Shown here piece after piece: positions 34,689-43,147 of a stretch of DNA of 64,000 nt. The notes below the pieces were generated by a model. That model was not told the DNA's origin. It saw only the letters and a program-made list of their open reading frames with translations, and searched no databases. Numbering within the stretch: position 1 is the stretch's first letter; each line of letters opens with the position of its first letter. This DNA comes from Aquiflexum lacus (GTDB lineage Bacteria > Bacteroidota > Bacteroidia > Cytophagales > Cyclobacteriaceae): assembly GCF_015476655.1 (NCBI RefSeq), contig NZ_JABFHF010000011.1, forward strand, positions 108,584-172,583, in the 5' to 3' direction. Made by a program: the position numbers and the translations under genes.

Positions 34689-34925
34689 ATGAAAGAGCAT
34701 AATAAGGAAGGCCAAGTGGCCAAAGAGATTGAACAAAAAACTGCCCAAATCCCATCTGATGTCTTTTTATGGTCATCAGTTTCAGCAATGGCTGTTTCGT
34801 TGGCTTTAAAGATTATGGGGAAAAATCATACTGCCCTTTTTGTAGGACAGTGGGCTGCACCTTTTCTTTTATTTGGGGTTTACAATAAAATTGTAAAAAC
34901 CGAGGGATCAGAGAAGGGAGACTAA
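34689..34925 (+). CDS. Small two-helix membrane protein
   Basis: About 78 residues from MKEHNKEG at 34689. An in-frame upstream start exists at 34641. A charged N-terminus (VAKEIEQKTAQIPSDVF) is followed by two hydrophobic segments, WSSVSAMAVSLALKIMG and FVGQWAAPFLLFGVY, and a charged tail. Such proteins are common in stress regulons but unnamed. It has a strong terminator 17 bp after its stop. Confidence 0.65.
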   Translation: MKEHNKEGQVAKEIEQKTAQIPSDVFLWSSVSAMAVSLALKIMGKNHTALFVGQWAAPFLLFGVYNKIVKTEGSEKGD

Positions 34926-34941
34926 TTCATGAAGATCTTGT

Positions 34942-34979
34942 AGGAATGCGCGGGGCAACCGACATTCCTGCTTTTTTTT
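34942..34979 (+). terminator. Rho-independent terminator
   Basis: AGGAATG and CATTCCT arms around a 14-nt GC-rich loop, followed by GC and a run of eight T, just after the small membrane-protein gene. Confidence 0.75.
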
Positions 34980-35121
34980 GAACGGATTCAATGTCTGGAA
35001 CATCTCTTTGAAACAATCATTTGCTCTCAACCGAGGCAATAAAACAATCAATTAAAATTTGAAATAGATACTGGAAATTGGCGTCTAAATCATTATCCAT
35101 AAAACTTTTAAATAAACGATT

Positions 35122-35517
35122 ATGAAATCCAATCAAATAAAACATCATGCATTTCTGCTTATTCTTACCGGATTAATTTTTGTTTCCTGTGATCACAAAA
35201 ATACCGAAAGGGAATATTCGGAAAGGGGAAATGATGTAAATGAAAGAACTAATGAAATTAGAAATGATGACACACTCAATCCAGGAAGTTACATAGAAAT
35301 GGATACTACTGACCTGCAGCAAAACAATGGTTTCATACCAATATCAGTCTATAACGTAATCAGAATAGATTCTAGCTTAAAGTACCAAGAGGTGGTTGAA
35401 TCCAGGACCATAATAAAAGAAAACAATATATTTTTTGAAGTACACTTTAAACTTGATGACAAGATTACATCAGTAGTATTCGATCAGGATGGAAATCATA
35501 CCAATGATTATAACTAG
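35122..35517 (+). CDS. Small exported lipoprotein of unknown function
   Basis: A 131-residue protein with a lipoprotein signal peptide (LLILTGLIFVSC, Cys near 24) followed by a charged, Asn/Glu/Arg-rich linker (TEREYSERGNDVNERTNEIR) and a C-terminal domain that reads VYNVIRIDSSLKYQEVVESR and DKITSVVFDQDGNH. No named domain is recognised. It overlaps a second short frame at its end (35504). Confidence 0.6.
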   Translation: MKSNQIKHHAFLLILTGLIFVSCDHKNTEREYSERGNDVNERTNEIRNDDTLNPGSYIEMDTTDLQQNNGFIPISVYNVIRIDSSLKYQEVVESRTIIKENNIFFEVHFKLDDKITSVVFDQDGNHTNDYN

Positions 35518-35665
35518 CATTTGGAATGGAATCGAGAATGCAGAATTGGAAAAATCACCCGGTTTCGATAAAGACAACTGGCCATCTCATCCTGATTCTG
35601 AATTTATAGATTCAGTAAATTCGTATTACGAAATTGAAAAAAAAAGAGATTACTCAATACATTAA
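35504..35665 (+). CDS. 53-residue ORF overlapping the lipoprotein stop
   Basis: An ATG at 35504 opens a 53-codon frame in another phase from the lipoprotein gene, overlapping its last 14 bp. It reads IWNGIENAELEKSPGFDKDN and WPSHPDSEFIDSVNSYYEIE, with a balanced composition unlike random AT-rich frames. It may be a coupled small gene or a frameshifted tail of the lipoprotein. No family is recognised. Confidence 0.4.
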   Translation: MIITSIWNGIENAELEKSPGFDKDNWPSHPDSEFIDSVNSYYEIEKKRDYSIH

Positions 35666-35926
35666 AAGGGGAATTTTGTTAATCAAAAGGGGGTAGGAAT
35701 TTTTCCTGCTTTCTTTTTTTTGATCAAATTTTCTTTGAAATTTCGACAAATAATTTTGTGTAAGAGAGTAAAAAAAGCATGTAAATACCCAAGTACGCCA
35801 GTAAAATGGTAATCCGATCTAATTCATTGCAAAAGCCTTAAATGTCCGATATATCCATGCCTTCCTGACAGGTAGGCATCCTGTCTGCAATAGGCTAGGG
35901 GCTTGCTTGAAAATAAGCTTATAACC

Positions 35927-35957
35927 AAAAAAAAAGTCCAAGTCTAAGGACTTGGAC
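35927..35957 (-). terminator. Terminator for tRNA-Ser
   Basis: On the minus strand, GTCCAAGTC/GACTTGGAC (9-bp perfect stem, 4-nt loop) followed by a run of nine T, directly downstream of the tRNA-Ser gene. Confidence 0.85.
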
Positions 35958-35960
35958 CGA

Positions 35961-36052
35961 TGGCAGAGAGTGGGGGATTCGAACCCCCGGTACGCTTTAA
36001 CACGTACGACAGTTTAGCAAACTGCTGGTTTAAGCCACTCACCCAACTCTCT
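35961..36052 (-). tRNA. tRNA-Ser (GCT anticodon), CCA encoded
   Basis: A class II tRNA on the minus strand. The acceptor is AGAGAGT/ACTCTCT with G73, the anticodon arm CAGTTTGCTAAACTG gives GCT, the long variable arm is CGTACGTGTTAAAGCGTAC, and the T-arm is GGGGGTTCGAATCCCCC. The terminal CCA is present in the DNA (35961-35963). Confidence 0.95.
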
Positions 36053-36481
36053 AGAATTGTTCAAGAGACGATAGCTGCCTTTCAAAGTGATGCAAATATA
36101 AATGATAATTCATTATATAAACAAAATTGGCAGGCCAATATATGGCTCAAATTGAATTGCTAACAGAATATTTATTTTAAGGTGCTGTGATTCAAGTATA
36201 AAATTTACAAGAGTTTTTATATTAACTGTAAAAGCTTCTTCTTTTTCCTGAAAATTTGTTTAATGTTTTTTATATTTGCCTCCCAGTTTAATTAAATTGA
36301 GAAGAAAGTAGATTATTACTTAATTAAAATACCCTGTTCACGGTATTTTTTGTAGTTTCATTAATAACTACCTTTATCACCTGAGTAATTCAAGGTTCAT
36401 ATTATTCAAATAAAAAAAGAATGGCTTTCTTCCAATAAGAAATAGAACCAAAACCAAACTGAATGATAAAACGCTACAATT
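36053..36481. other. AT-rich spacer upstream of small gene
   Basis: About 430 bp, very AT-rich, with no convincing ORF or hairpin terminator. The right part probably holds the promoter of the gene at 36482, but no consensus element stands out. Confidence 0.4.
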
Positions 36482-36760
36482 ATGATAATTAATTCTTTAC
36501 TAGGTTCTTTCTCTGTCGTCTCCAGTGTTCAAAATCATGACAAACTTTGCATCAAGTCTAAGAGCAAAGAAGTATTAATGCATATGTTTGATGAAAAAAG
36601 AATAACTAATTATGAATCAATGGATTATAATTATTCCATCGAGGTTTGTAAGCAGGAGTTTGCACATACCATGATTATTTTGATCAAGGAAGTTAATTAT
36701 CCTGATTTTATTCAGGAAATATCCGAGATGGAAATTTCAAAAAATAAGGTAATGGCATAA
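36482..36760 (+). CDS. 92-residue hypothetical protein
   Basis: A small cytoplasmic protein without signal peptide or membrane segment. It reads SLLGSFSVVSSVQNHDKLCI near the start and YNYSIEVCKQEFAHTMIILI later, suggesting a mixed alpha/beta domain. No family is recognised. It stands alone between AT-rich spacers, upstream of the PAS/LytTR pair. Confidence 0.5.
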   Translation: MIINSLLGSFSVVSSVQNHDKLCIKSKSKEVLMHMFDEKRITNYESMDYNYSIEVCKQEFAHTMIILIKEVNYPDFIQEISEMEISKNKVMA

Positions 36761-37014
36761 AAAAAATATTTTTTAATAATTTAAAGCCATTTAGTTTATG
36801 GTTTTAATATCTTTTTTGTTGGTCAGACTTTCAAAAATGTATTTGAATAAATTTTCATGATTGATGAAAATGTATTTGCTAATGTATTGGATTTCAATTT
36901 TTTAAGTGTTGAGTAAAAATCATTGTTATTATGATTATATTGCATCCTGTTTTGATTTTCATTATAAAATCAACCTGACTCAAGCTATCATCACCCTAAG
37001 TAATTCCTTTTCCA

Positions 37015-38334
37015 ATGATTCAAACAAAAGATATAGAAGAACAGCTTCCTATATATTTAAAGGAGTCTTCCAACCTTTTGGCGGTGGTTTTAGATTTAGA
37101 AGGAAATGGTTTGTATGTCAACACCTATTTTCAGAAATTTTTTGAAAAAATAGAATTTGACGACGAATGTATCTCATTTTATGATTTAATTAATGATATA
37201 GAAAAAATTGATTTTGAGATAGTTATAGATAAATCAATTCAGTCTCCAAATAAAGTTTATAATTTTAAACAAAGGCACTTAATGCATGAAATCTCTTGGG
37301 AGTTTTCTGTACTTAATAATATTGAAGGTGATATTTTGGGAATTTTGGGAATTGGAACCCATCAGGAAGAAATCGAGATAAAGATTGGGTTGGAAAATAA
37401 AAAAATCAATCCACAGAAAGATGTCTGTTTTCAGCTTAATGCCAATTGGGAAATTCAATATGCAAATCCCATGGCAGAATCACTTTTTGGAACTGAACTA
37501 AGTGAATTGATTCAACAAAAGGTTTGGCATGTTTTCAAACATCCTAAAATCTATGAATATGCACTGGAATTTAAAAAGGCCAAAGAATCCCGTTCATCAC
37601 GGACTTTTGAAGATTACATCCCCGAGTTGGGTAAATGGTATCAAGTAATCATCAATCCCCAAGAAGACATCCTGGATGTCTATTTTAAGGATATTTCAGA
37701 AGTACAAGGGCTTACCCGTCAAAACAATCTGATTCAATTGACGCTAGAGACAGTTTTGGAAAATGCATCCGAAAATTTTTTCCTGATGACCAATGAAATG
37801 AGGATCATTAAGTTCAATGCTCTTGCAAAGGATTTGGTTTATCATGTTTTCAACAAAGAGCTGAAAGAAAATGAAAGGTTTGTCCATTATTTACTGCCGG
37901 GTATAGAAGAAGTTTTTCTAAAAAATATTGATGAGATTTTTGGAGGAAAGACTGTGGAATTTGATCAGATTGTTCAATTTCCGGATCCATCCGAAAGTAG
38001 AATGTTTCATCATCAATTTATTCCTATATGTGATGTCAATCATAAAGTGGTCTGCATTATTTATAGGGCCAAAGATTTGCAACATGAATTAGACCATGTA
38101 CAGAAAGTCATAAAAAACAATAATTTACTTCGGGATATAATTTATACCCAAAGCAACATCTTACGATCGCCTTTATCCTCTATTTTGGGACTATTGGATT
38201 TGATCGATAAAAAACAGCTGAATAAGGAAAACCAACAATATTTTTCGTACCTCAAACCGCTAGCTGAGCAACTTGATCAGATAATCCGTAACAACACCAA
38301 AAAAATGAATCAATCGGATACTTTTTGGGAATAA
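37015..38334 (+). CDS. PAS-domain protein with HisKA-like tail lacking the histidine
   Basis: A 439-residue soluble protein. PAS-like segments run through roughly residues 15-110 (LAVVLDLEGNGLYVNTYFQK), 140-230 (FQLNANWEIQYANPMAESLF) and 245-345 (NFFLMTNEMRIIKFNALAKD). The last ~70 residues resemble a HisKA dimerisation helix: YTQSNILRSPLSSILGLLDL. In related Bacteroidota proteins the pattern is Q-S-H-V-V-R-A-P-L, so Asn here replaces the phosphorylated His. There is no ATPase domain. It is likely a sensory dimer, not an active kinase. It is followed by a LytTR gene. Confidence 0.72.
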   Translation: MIQTKDIEEQLPIYLKESSNLLAVVLDLEGNGLYVNTYFQKFFEKIEFDDECISFYDLINDIEKIDFEIVIDKSIQSPNKVYNFKQRHLMHEISWEFSVLNNIEGDILGILGIGTHQEEIEIKIGLENKKINPQKDVCFQLNANWEIQYANPMAESLFGTELSELIQQKVWHVFKHPKIYEYALEFKKAKESRSSRTFEDYIPELGKWYQVIINPQEDILDVYFKDISEVQGLTRQNNLIQLTLETVLENASENFFLMTNEMRIIKFNALAKDLVYHVFNKELKENERFVHYLLPGIEEVFLKNIDEIFGGKTVEFDQIVQFPDPSESRMFHHQFIPICDVNHKVVCIIYRAKDLQHELDHVQKVIKNNNLLRDIIYTQSNILRSPLSSILGLLDLIDKKQLNKENQQYFSYLKPLAEQLDQIIRNNTKKMNQSDTFWE

Positions 38335-38397
38335 ACATCTTTTAAACAATAATCATTTCCCGAAGTTATTTTGTCAACAGGTAAAATATTCAAAGAA

Positions 38398-38817
38398 ATG
38401 AAAGAAGTACTCAAAGAAGCGAAATCCAATAAAGATTGGCAACAGAATGGGAGTCATTTAAACGGAGATGTGGGAGATTTTCTAATCAAAGACGGTCTAT
38501 TCATTAGAAATAAGGGGAATTTGATTAAAGTAAAATGGACAGACATTATGTGGCTAAAAGGGGATGGAAACTATACAACTTTGGTGACCAGAACCCAAGT
38601 ATATTCCCTTCGCAATATCCTTAAGGAATTTGAAGCTGTACTGCCAAATTCTGACTTTTTTAGAATTCACAAAAGCTACATAGTAAGATTGGATGAGATC
38701 AACAGTATCAACCCAAGGGAGGTTACTATAGGCAAAGACGCTGTGCCTGTTGGCAGAACCTACTTTCAGGATTTGATCAATGGTATTAAAAAACTTGGAT
38801 CAGGCAGTCCCGATTAA
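38398..38817 (+). CDS. LytTR DNA-binding protein without receiver
   Basis: About 139 residues from the ATG at 38398. An in-frame TTG lies at 38371. A short helical N-terminus precedes a LytTR domain: IMWLKGDGNYTTLVTRTQVY, SLRNILKEFEAVLPNSDFFR and HKSYIVRLDEINSI. No receiver domain or phospho-aspartate is present. It lies 63 bp after the PAS protein and probably acts with it by direct contact (inference). Confidence 0.82.
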   Translation: MKEVLKEAKSNKDWQQNGSHLNGDVGDFLIKDGLFIRNKGNLIKVKWTDIMWLKGDGNYTTLVTRTQVYSLRNILKEFEAVLPNSDFFRIHKSYIVRLDEINSINPREVTIGKDAVPVGRTYFQDLINGIKKLGSGSPD

Positions 38818-38820
38818 AGT

Positions 38821-40044
38821 TTAATCTCTCCAAAGGATGCTTGAATCACCGTAACTCAAAAATCTGTAATCTTTCATCATTGCTTCGTTGTAAATTTCTC
38901 TCCATTTTCCTTGTGTAAATGCGGCTACCAATAAAATTAAGGTAGATGATGGTTGATGAAAGTTTGTAATCAAACCGTCACAGACATGAAAAATATACCC
39001 CGGCATAATAAAAATCTCCGTAGTCCCTGTTACCATTGTTAAACCTTTATGTTCCATTAAATCCAAAACGGCCTTAAAGCTTTTTCTTCTTTCCGGCAAT
39101 TCTTCAAAATTTGAATAAGGGTATAGTTTGCTTATGGAGAATTCAGTATCATCTGAGTTTAAAATTTTTACTCCAAACCAATACAGGCTCTCTAAGGTTC
39201 TCATGGATGTTGTACCAACTGCTATGATTTTATCTTGATGAAGTGTCAAATTCCTGATGGTTTCAATGTCAATGACCATCTGTTCGCTATGCATGGGGTG
39301 GTCTGTGACAGTTTCATCTTTGATGGGTTGGAAAGTTCCCGCCCCAACGTGCAGCGTCAAAAACTCTTCTTTTACATTGTTTGATTTTAATTTCCCCAAT
39401 ACATCTTCCGTAAAATGAAGTCCTGCAGTCGGGGCGGCGACTGCACCTTCGTTTTTAGAATATACCGTTTGGTAGCGGGGTTTATCTGCAGCGGTAGCCT
39501 TCCTGTTCATATATGGTGGAAGAGGCACCTCACCTGTAGCCTCTACGATGGATACAAAGGGTATGTTCTGACCAGTCCAGGTAAATTCCACCAAACGATT
39601 AACTCTATCTATCAAATGAGCGCTGATGACGCAGGACTGTCCATTGATGATTACCTCACCTTGAAGAATTTCATCATCTTTCCATTTTTTGAGGTTCCCG
39701 ATCATAGATTCCCAAACCACAGACGCGGTTTGAACCATTATTTCATTGATGACCGAACTTGGTGAAATGGGTTTGAGAAGAAAGATTTCAATTTTGGCAC
39801 CTGTATCTCTTTGGAAAATAAGTCTGGCCGGAATTACTTTGGTATCGTTGAAAACCAGCATGGTACCTGCTGGGACAAGTTCCGGAAGTTCAAAAAAACG
39901 ATGATGGGAAATGCTTCCCTCTTTAAACTGAATAAGCTTTGAATGATCCCTTTTTTCCAAAGGAAACTTTGCGATTCTGTCGTCCGGTAAAGTATATTCG
40001 TAATCTGATAATTTAACTTCTTGGATGGTTTTTAAAGATCCCAT
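38821..40044 (-). CDS. queA: S-adenosylmethionine:tRNA ribosyltransferase-isomerase
   Basis: A 407-residue enzyme of queuosine synthesis that converts preQ1 at tRNA position 34 to epoxyqueuosine. Landmarks are the N-terminal YTLPDDRIAKFPLEKRDHSKL, NDTKVIPARL, the PPYM region, YQTVYSKNEGAVAAPTAGLHFT and LHVGAGTFQPI, and the C-terminal HQPSSTLILLVAAF. It is somewhat longer than the usual 340-360 residues, which is common in Bacteroidota. It converges with the LytTR gene with a 3-bp gap. Confidence 0.93.
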   Translation of the reverse strand: MGSLKTIQEVKLSDYEYTLPDDRIAKFPLEKRDHSKLIQFKEGSISHHRFFELPELVPAGTMLVFNDTKVIPARLIFQRDTGAKIEIFLLKPISPSSVINEIMVQTASVVWESMIGNLKKWKDDEILQGEVIINGQSCVISAHLIDRVNRLVEFTWTGQNIPFVSIVEATGEVPLPPYMNRKATAADKPRYQTVYSKNEGAVAAPTAGLHFTEDVLGKLKSNNVKEEFLTLHVGAGTFQPIKDETVTDHPMHSEQMVIDIETIRNLTLHQDKIIAVGTTSMRTLESLYWFGVKILNSDDTEFSISKLYPYSNFEELPERRKSFKAVLDLMEHKGLTMVTGTTEIFIMPGYIFHVCDGLITNFHQPSSTLILLVAAFTQGKWREIYNEAMMKDYRFLSYGDSSILWRD

Positions 40045-40096
40045 ATAAGGAATTAGGTAAGAGTCTCATGCAAATTTGGACGCAAATATAATCCGA

Positions 40097-41194
40097 ATGA
40101 CAGAAGTTTTAAAAGATTTACAATTTACTTATGTTTCCCATTTGTTACAATTCAGGTTTGAAGCGGGAACATCAAGGGGAGTGCTGACTGAGAAAAAAAT
40201 TTTCTTGGTAAGGGCTTTCCAAAAAAAAGATCCACAGACAATCGGGTGGGGGGAAGCTGCGCCTCTAGTCAAACTGAGCGTTGATGATATCCCTGATTTT
40301 GAAATTCATTTGGAGAATTTATGCAGGAATTTATCAGGGACTTCGATTTCACCTGATGAAAATTCGATATTAGATTGGGCAGGAAATCATATACCTTCTT
40401 TTCTCCCAAGTATCCGTTTTGCATTTGAAATTGCTCTTTTGGATTTGCTGCACAAGGGTGTCAAAATGATTTTTGATACTTCTTTTTTTAGGAAAAAACA
40501 AAATATTCCCATCAACGGCTTGATTTGGATGGGGGCAAAGGATTTTATGTTGGAGCAGATTGACAACAAATTGGCGGAAGGATATTCTTGTATCAAAATG
40601 AAAATTGGAGCCATCGATTTTGACCAGGAATGTGAATTGTTGGGATATATCCGTCAGAAATTTAATGCTTCTCAAATTACATTGAGAGTTGATGCCAATG
40701 GGGCCTTCACAAAAGAAGACGCCATCCTGAAATTGGATAAACTGGCCTCATTTGATCTTCACAGCATTGAACAGCCTGTCAGACAGGGACAAGTTGAGTT
40801 GATGGCTGAATTGTGTCGGCAATCATTATTGCCCATTGCCCTAGATGAGGAATTAATCGGAGTGGATAGTTATCAGGAGAAAAAAAAGTTGTTGGATAAG
40901 GTCAAGCCACAATATATCATCATCAAGCCAACACTTTTGGGCGGTATTGGAGCAAGTCGTGAATGGATTCAATTGGCAGAAGATATGGGTATTGCTTGGT
41001 GGGTTACCTCAGCCTTGGAAAGCAATATAGGTCTGAATGCCATAGCCCAATTCACTTCGACATATTCCATAACAATGCCCCAAGGATTGGGAACCGGACA
41101 GTTATATAAAAATAATTTTGATTCGCCTTTGACAATTTCCAATGGATACCTGGAGTATAGAATGGAAAAAACTCCCTGGAAGGTCGAGTTATAG
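40097..41194 (+). CDS. menC: o-succinylbenzoate synthase (MenC)
   Basis: A 365-residue enolase-superfamily enzyme for menaquinone synthesis, dehydrating SHCHC to o-succinylbenzoate. The start is the ATG at 40097, with the frame extending to 40076. The catalytic KMKIG lysine pair region, the metal ligands in RVDANGAF, EQP and DEEL, IIKPTLLGG with the second lysine, and the ESNIGLNAIAQFT/PQGLGTGQLY blocks fit Bacteroidota MenC. Other men genes are not in the window. Muconate or dipeptide epimerase activity is a less likely alternative. Confidence 0.85.
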   Translation: MTEVLKDLQFTYVSHLLQFRFEAGTSRGVLTEKKIFLVRAFQKKDPQTIGWGEAAPLVKLSVDDIPDFEIHLENLCRNLSGTSISPDENSILDWAGNHIPSFLPSIRFAFEIALLDLLHKGVKMIFDTSFFRKKQNIPINGLIWMGAKDFMLEQIDNKLAEGYSCIKMKIGAIDFDQECELLGYIRQKFNASQITLRVDANGAFTKEDAILKLDKLASFDLHSIEQPVRQGQVELMAELCRQSLLPIALDEELIGVDSYQEKKKLLDKVKPQYIIIKPTLLGGIGASREWIQLAEDMGIAWWVTSALESNIGLNAIAQFTSTYSITMPQGLGTGQLYKNNFDSPLTISNGYLEYRMEKTPWKVEL

Positions 41195-41206
41195 GCAATA
41201 AAAAAA

Positions 41207-41224
41207 CCCCGAAATATTCGGGGC
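41207..41224. terminator. Bidirectional terminator between menC and cspA
   Basis: CCCCGAA/TTCGGGG stem with an ATA loop, preceded by six A and positioned between convergent genes. Confidence 0.65.
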
Positions 41225-41254
41225 TTCTCAATTTTAGATGTCAATGTGTATAGA

Positions 41255-41446
41255 TTAGACTACTTTTACATTCACAGCGTTCAGGCCTTTTCTACCTTCT
41301 TTGAGGTCGAAAGTAACTTCGTCATCTTCTCTGATTTCGTCGATCAAACCTGTGATGTGAACGAAATACTCTTTTGAAGATTCATTGTCAATAATAAAAC
41401 CGAATCCTTTGGACTCATTAAAAAACTTAACTTTTCCTGTGTTCAT
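41255..41446 (-). CDS. Cold-shock domain protein (CspA family)
   Basis: A 63-residue single cold-shock domain that binds single-stranded RNA and DNA. RNP1 is KGFGFI and RNP2 is YFVHIT. Length and the start MNTGKVKFFNESKGFGF match the family. A 25-bp perfect hairpin lies in its upstream leader. Confidence 0.92.
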   Translation of the reverse strand: MNTGKVKFFNESKGFGFIIDNESSKEYFVHITGLIDEIREDDEVTFDLKEGRKGLNAVNVKVV

Positions 41447-41484
41447 GATAAATTGTAATTGAATTAATAATGCCCAAAGGTAAG

Positions 41485-41509
41485 GATAGTTTTAATATAT
41501 AAAACTATC
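41485..41509 (-). promoter_or_regulatory. Leader hairpin upstream of cspA
   Basis: A perfect 9-bp stem GATAGTTTT/AAAACTATC around AATATAT, 39 bp upstream of the cspA ATG. It could be a 5'-leader RNA structure or a DNA operator. Confidence 0.4.
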
Positions 41510-41604
41510 GAAGTAAAATAATTTCAAAGTATTTTATTCATTAAGCAGAAAATTATTTTAAATCATGGTCGATTTAAATACTAATCTTCCTGTTTTTACT
41601 GAAT

Positions 41605-42747
41605 TCAATTTAGCCCAAAAAAGTAAACAGGCTTATTTGTCGATACTGACAAGTCTGTTTTTATAAGTTTCCCGGTTTTTTGGTCTCTATCAAATAAGAT
41701 AATATTATTGGACCCTTGATTTCCGGCAATTAAGTATTCACCATCTTTGGTGATTGCGAAATTTCGGGGTGTTTCACCACCGGTAGCCACTCTATCTACA
41801 AAGGTTAGGTTTCCATCGCTTCCTATCGCAAAAACAGTAATGTCATTGGCATCTCCACGATTGGAAGCATAAACAAATTTACCGTCCGGCGAGATTCTCA
41901 CTTCAGCAGCACCCACATTCCCGATAAATCCTTCTCCTGCCAATTGGGCCACCTGTTTTCTTGCCATTTTACCGGCATCATAAGAATAGACTCCCAATTC
42001 GGCACTCATCTCATGGATCAAATAAACTGTTTTTCCATCAGGATGGACAGCCAAATGCCTGGGACCGGAACCCGGAGGCACTTCTATGTAAGGTTGTGAA
42101 GCCGGATTGAAAGGAACAGCATAAGTGGGGTTGAAATCATAAATAAAGATTTTGTCTGTACCAAGGTCACCCACTAGCATCTGATTGCCATTGGGATGAA
42201 AGACGACACTGTGTACATGTGGGTTGTCTTGTCTACCTGAAACAATGCTTTGACCTTCATGATTGATGGTCTGAACATGTTCCAACATTCCGCTGCTTAT
42301 TTTGTAGGCTGAAAAATTTCCCCCTGAGTAGTTGCCCACTACCAAAAATTCTTCTTTTGGATCCAGTGCCAGGTAACAAGGAGAGTTTCCAAAACTTTCT
42401 TTTGTATCTAGTAATTCCAAAGTATTGTTTTGCCGATCAAATTTGAAGGAACTCACTTGCCCACCATTCTCTCCTCCGGTTTCTTGAACCGAAAAAACCA
42501 AAGTCTGTGCTTTGTTACTGATTACAAAAGATGGGTTTTTGACTCCTGCTGCAATGACTGTGGTGGCTATGAGATTTTCCTCAGGATTAAAAGTCAAAAG
42601 TGAAATGCCTTCTTGGTCAGAATCCGTATAGGATCCAACCAGAAATTCATACTTACTTGCTACTTTTTCTTCTTGGGGAGTTTCGTCACAGGAATTGGTC
42701 ATCAACAATATAATTAAGAGAATAAGAGATAGGTTGATTTTCTTCAT
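41605..42747 (-). CDS. Lactonase-family beta-propeller lipoprotein (YbhE/Pgl-like)
   Basis: A 380-residue protein from the ATG at 42747. The open frame reaches further back over mrpG. Its lipoprotein signal peptide is ILLIILLMTNSC. The mature part is a seven-bladed propeller of the lactonase (6-phosphogluconolactonase, YbhE) type, with FLVGSYTDSDQEGI, NPHVHSVVFHPNGNQM, GSGPRHLAVHPDGKTVYLIH and GGETPRNFAITKDGEYLIAG. Being exported, it is unlikely to serve the cytosolic pentose-phosphate pathway. Its ATG is one base after the mrpG stop, so it is probably part of the Mrp operon. Confidence 0.8.
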   Translation of the reverse strand: MKKINLSLILLIILLMTNSCDETPQEEKVASKYEFLVGSYTDSDQEGISLLTFNPEENLIATTVIAAGVKNPSFVISNKAQTLVFSVQETGGENGGQVSSFKFDRQNNTLELLDTKESFGNSPCYLALDPKEEFLVVGNYSGGNFSAYKISSGMLEHVQTINHEGQSIVSGRQDNPHVHSVVFHPNGNQMLVGDLGTDKIFIYDFNPTYAVPFNPASQPYIEVPPGSGPRHLAVHPDGKTVYLIHEMSAELGVYSYDAGKMARKQVAQLAGEGFIGNVGAAEVRISPDGKFVYASNRGDANDITVFAIGSDGNLTFVDRVATGGETPRNFAITKDGEYLIAGNQGSNNIILFDRDQKTGKLIKTDLSVSTNKPVYFFGLN

Positions 42748-42748
42748 T

Positions 42749-43147
42749 TTAAGAGGCTTTGTCTGTTTTTTCAGGTTTGATTGATGAATTGCGATTTTCA
42801 CTATGCAACTCATGTGTTTCTGGATCATATTGACCGGCAAGGTCATCAATCTTTGTTCCGCCCCAAATGGGTGTTTTTGTGAAATATGCAGCTCTTGCAA
42901 GCATATGTGAACCTATGGGTACAGTCAAAAATACAAATAAGATGACTGCAATAACTCTCGTCGTCACGGAATATTCATTAAAAAATATAGCTGTCGCCAA
43001 AAGAATCAACCCAACCCCCAAAGTAGAGGCTTTTGAAGTTACCGATATTCTTAGATACACATCAGGTTTTCTGAGCATGGCCAAAGAAGTAGAGAAGATG
43101 AACAATACTCCGATGGTGGATGAAATCATAATTATTATATCTCTCAT
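42749..43147 (-). CDS. mrpG: Na+/H+ antiporter subunit MrpG
   Basis: A 132-residue small membrane subunit, three helices near the N-terminus (IIIMISSTIGVLFIFSTSLAML, then LGVGLILLATAIFF and VIAVILFVFLTVPIGSHML) and a hydrophilic tail. It matches the PhaG/MnhG family. It overlaps mrpF by 4 bp and is the last subunit gene of the operon. Confidence 0.85.
   Translation of the reverse strand: MRDIIIMISSTIGVLFIFSTSLAMLRKPDVYLRISVTSKASTLGVGLILLATAIFFNEYSVTTRVIAVILFVFLTVPIGSHMLARAAYFTKTPIWGGTKIDDLAGQYDPETHELHSENRNSSIKPEKTDKAS

Noticed and set aside
40097..41194. Alternative call as dipeptide epimerase or muconate cycloisomerase
   Set aside because: The ESNIGLNAIAQFT and QGLGTGQLY blocks fit MenC of Bacteroidota better, though activity was not tested.
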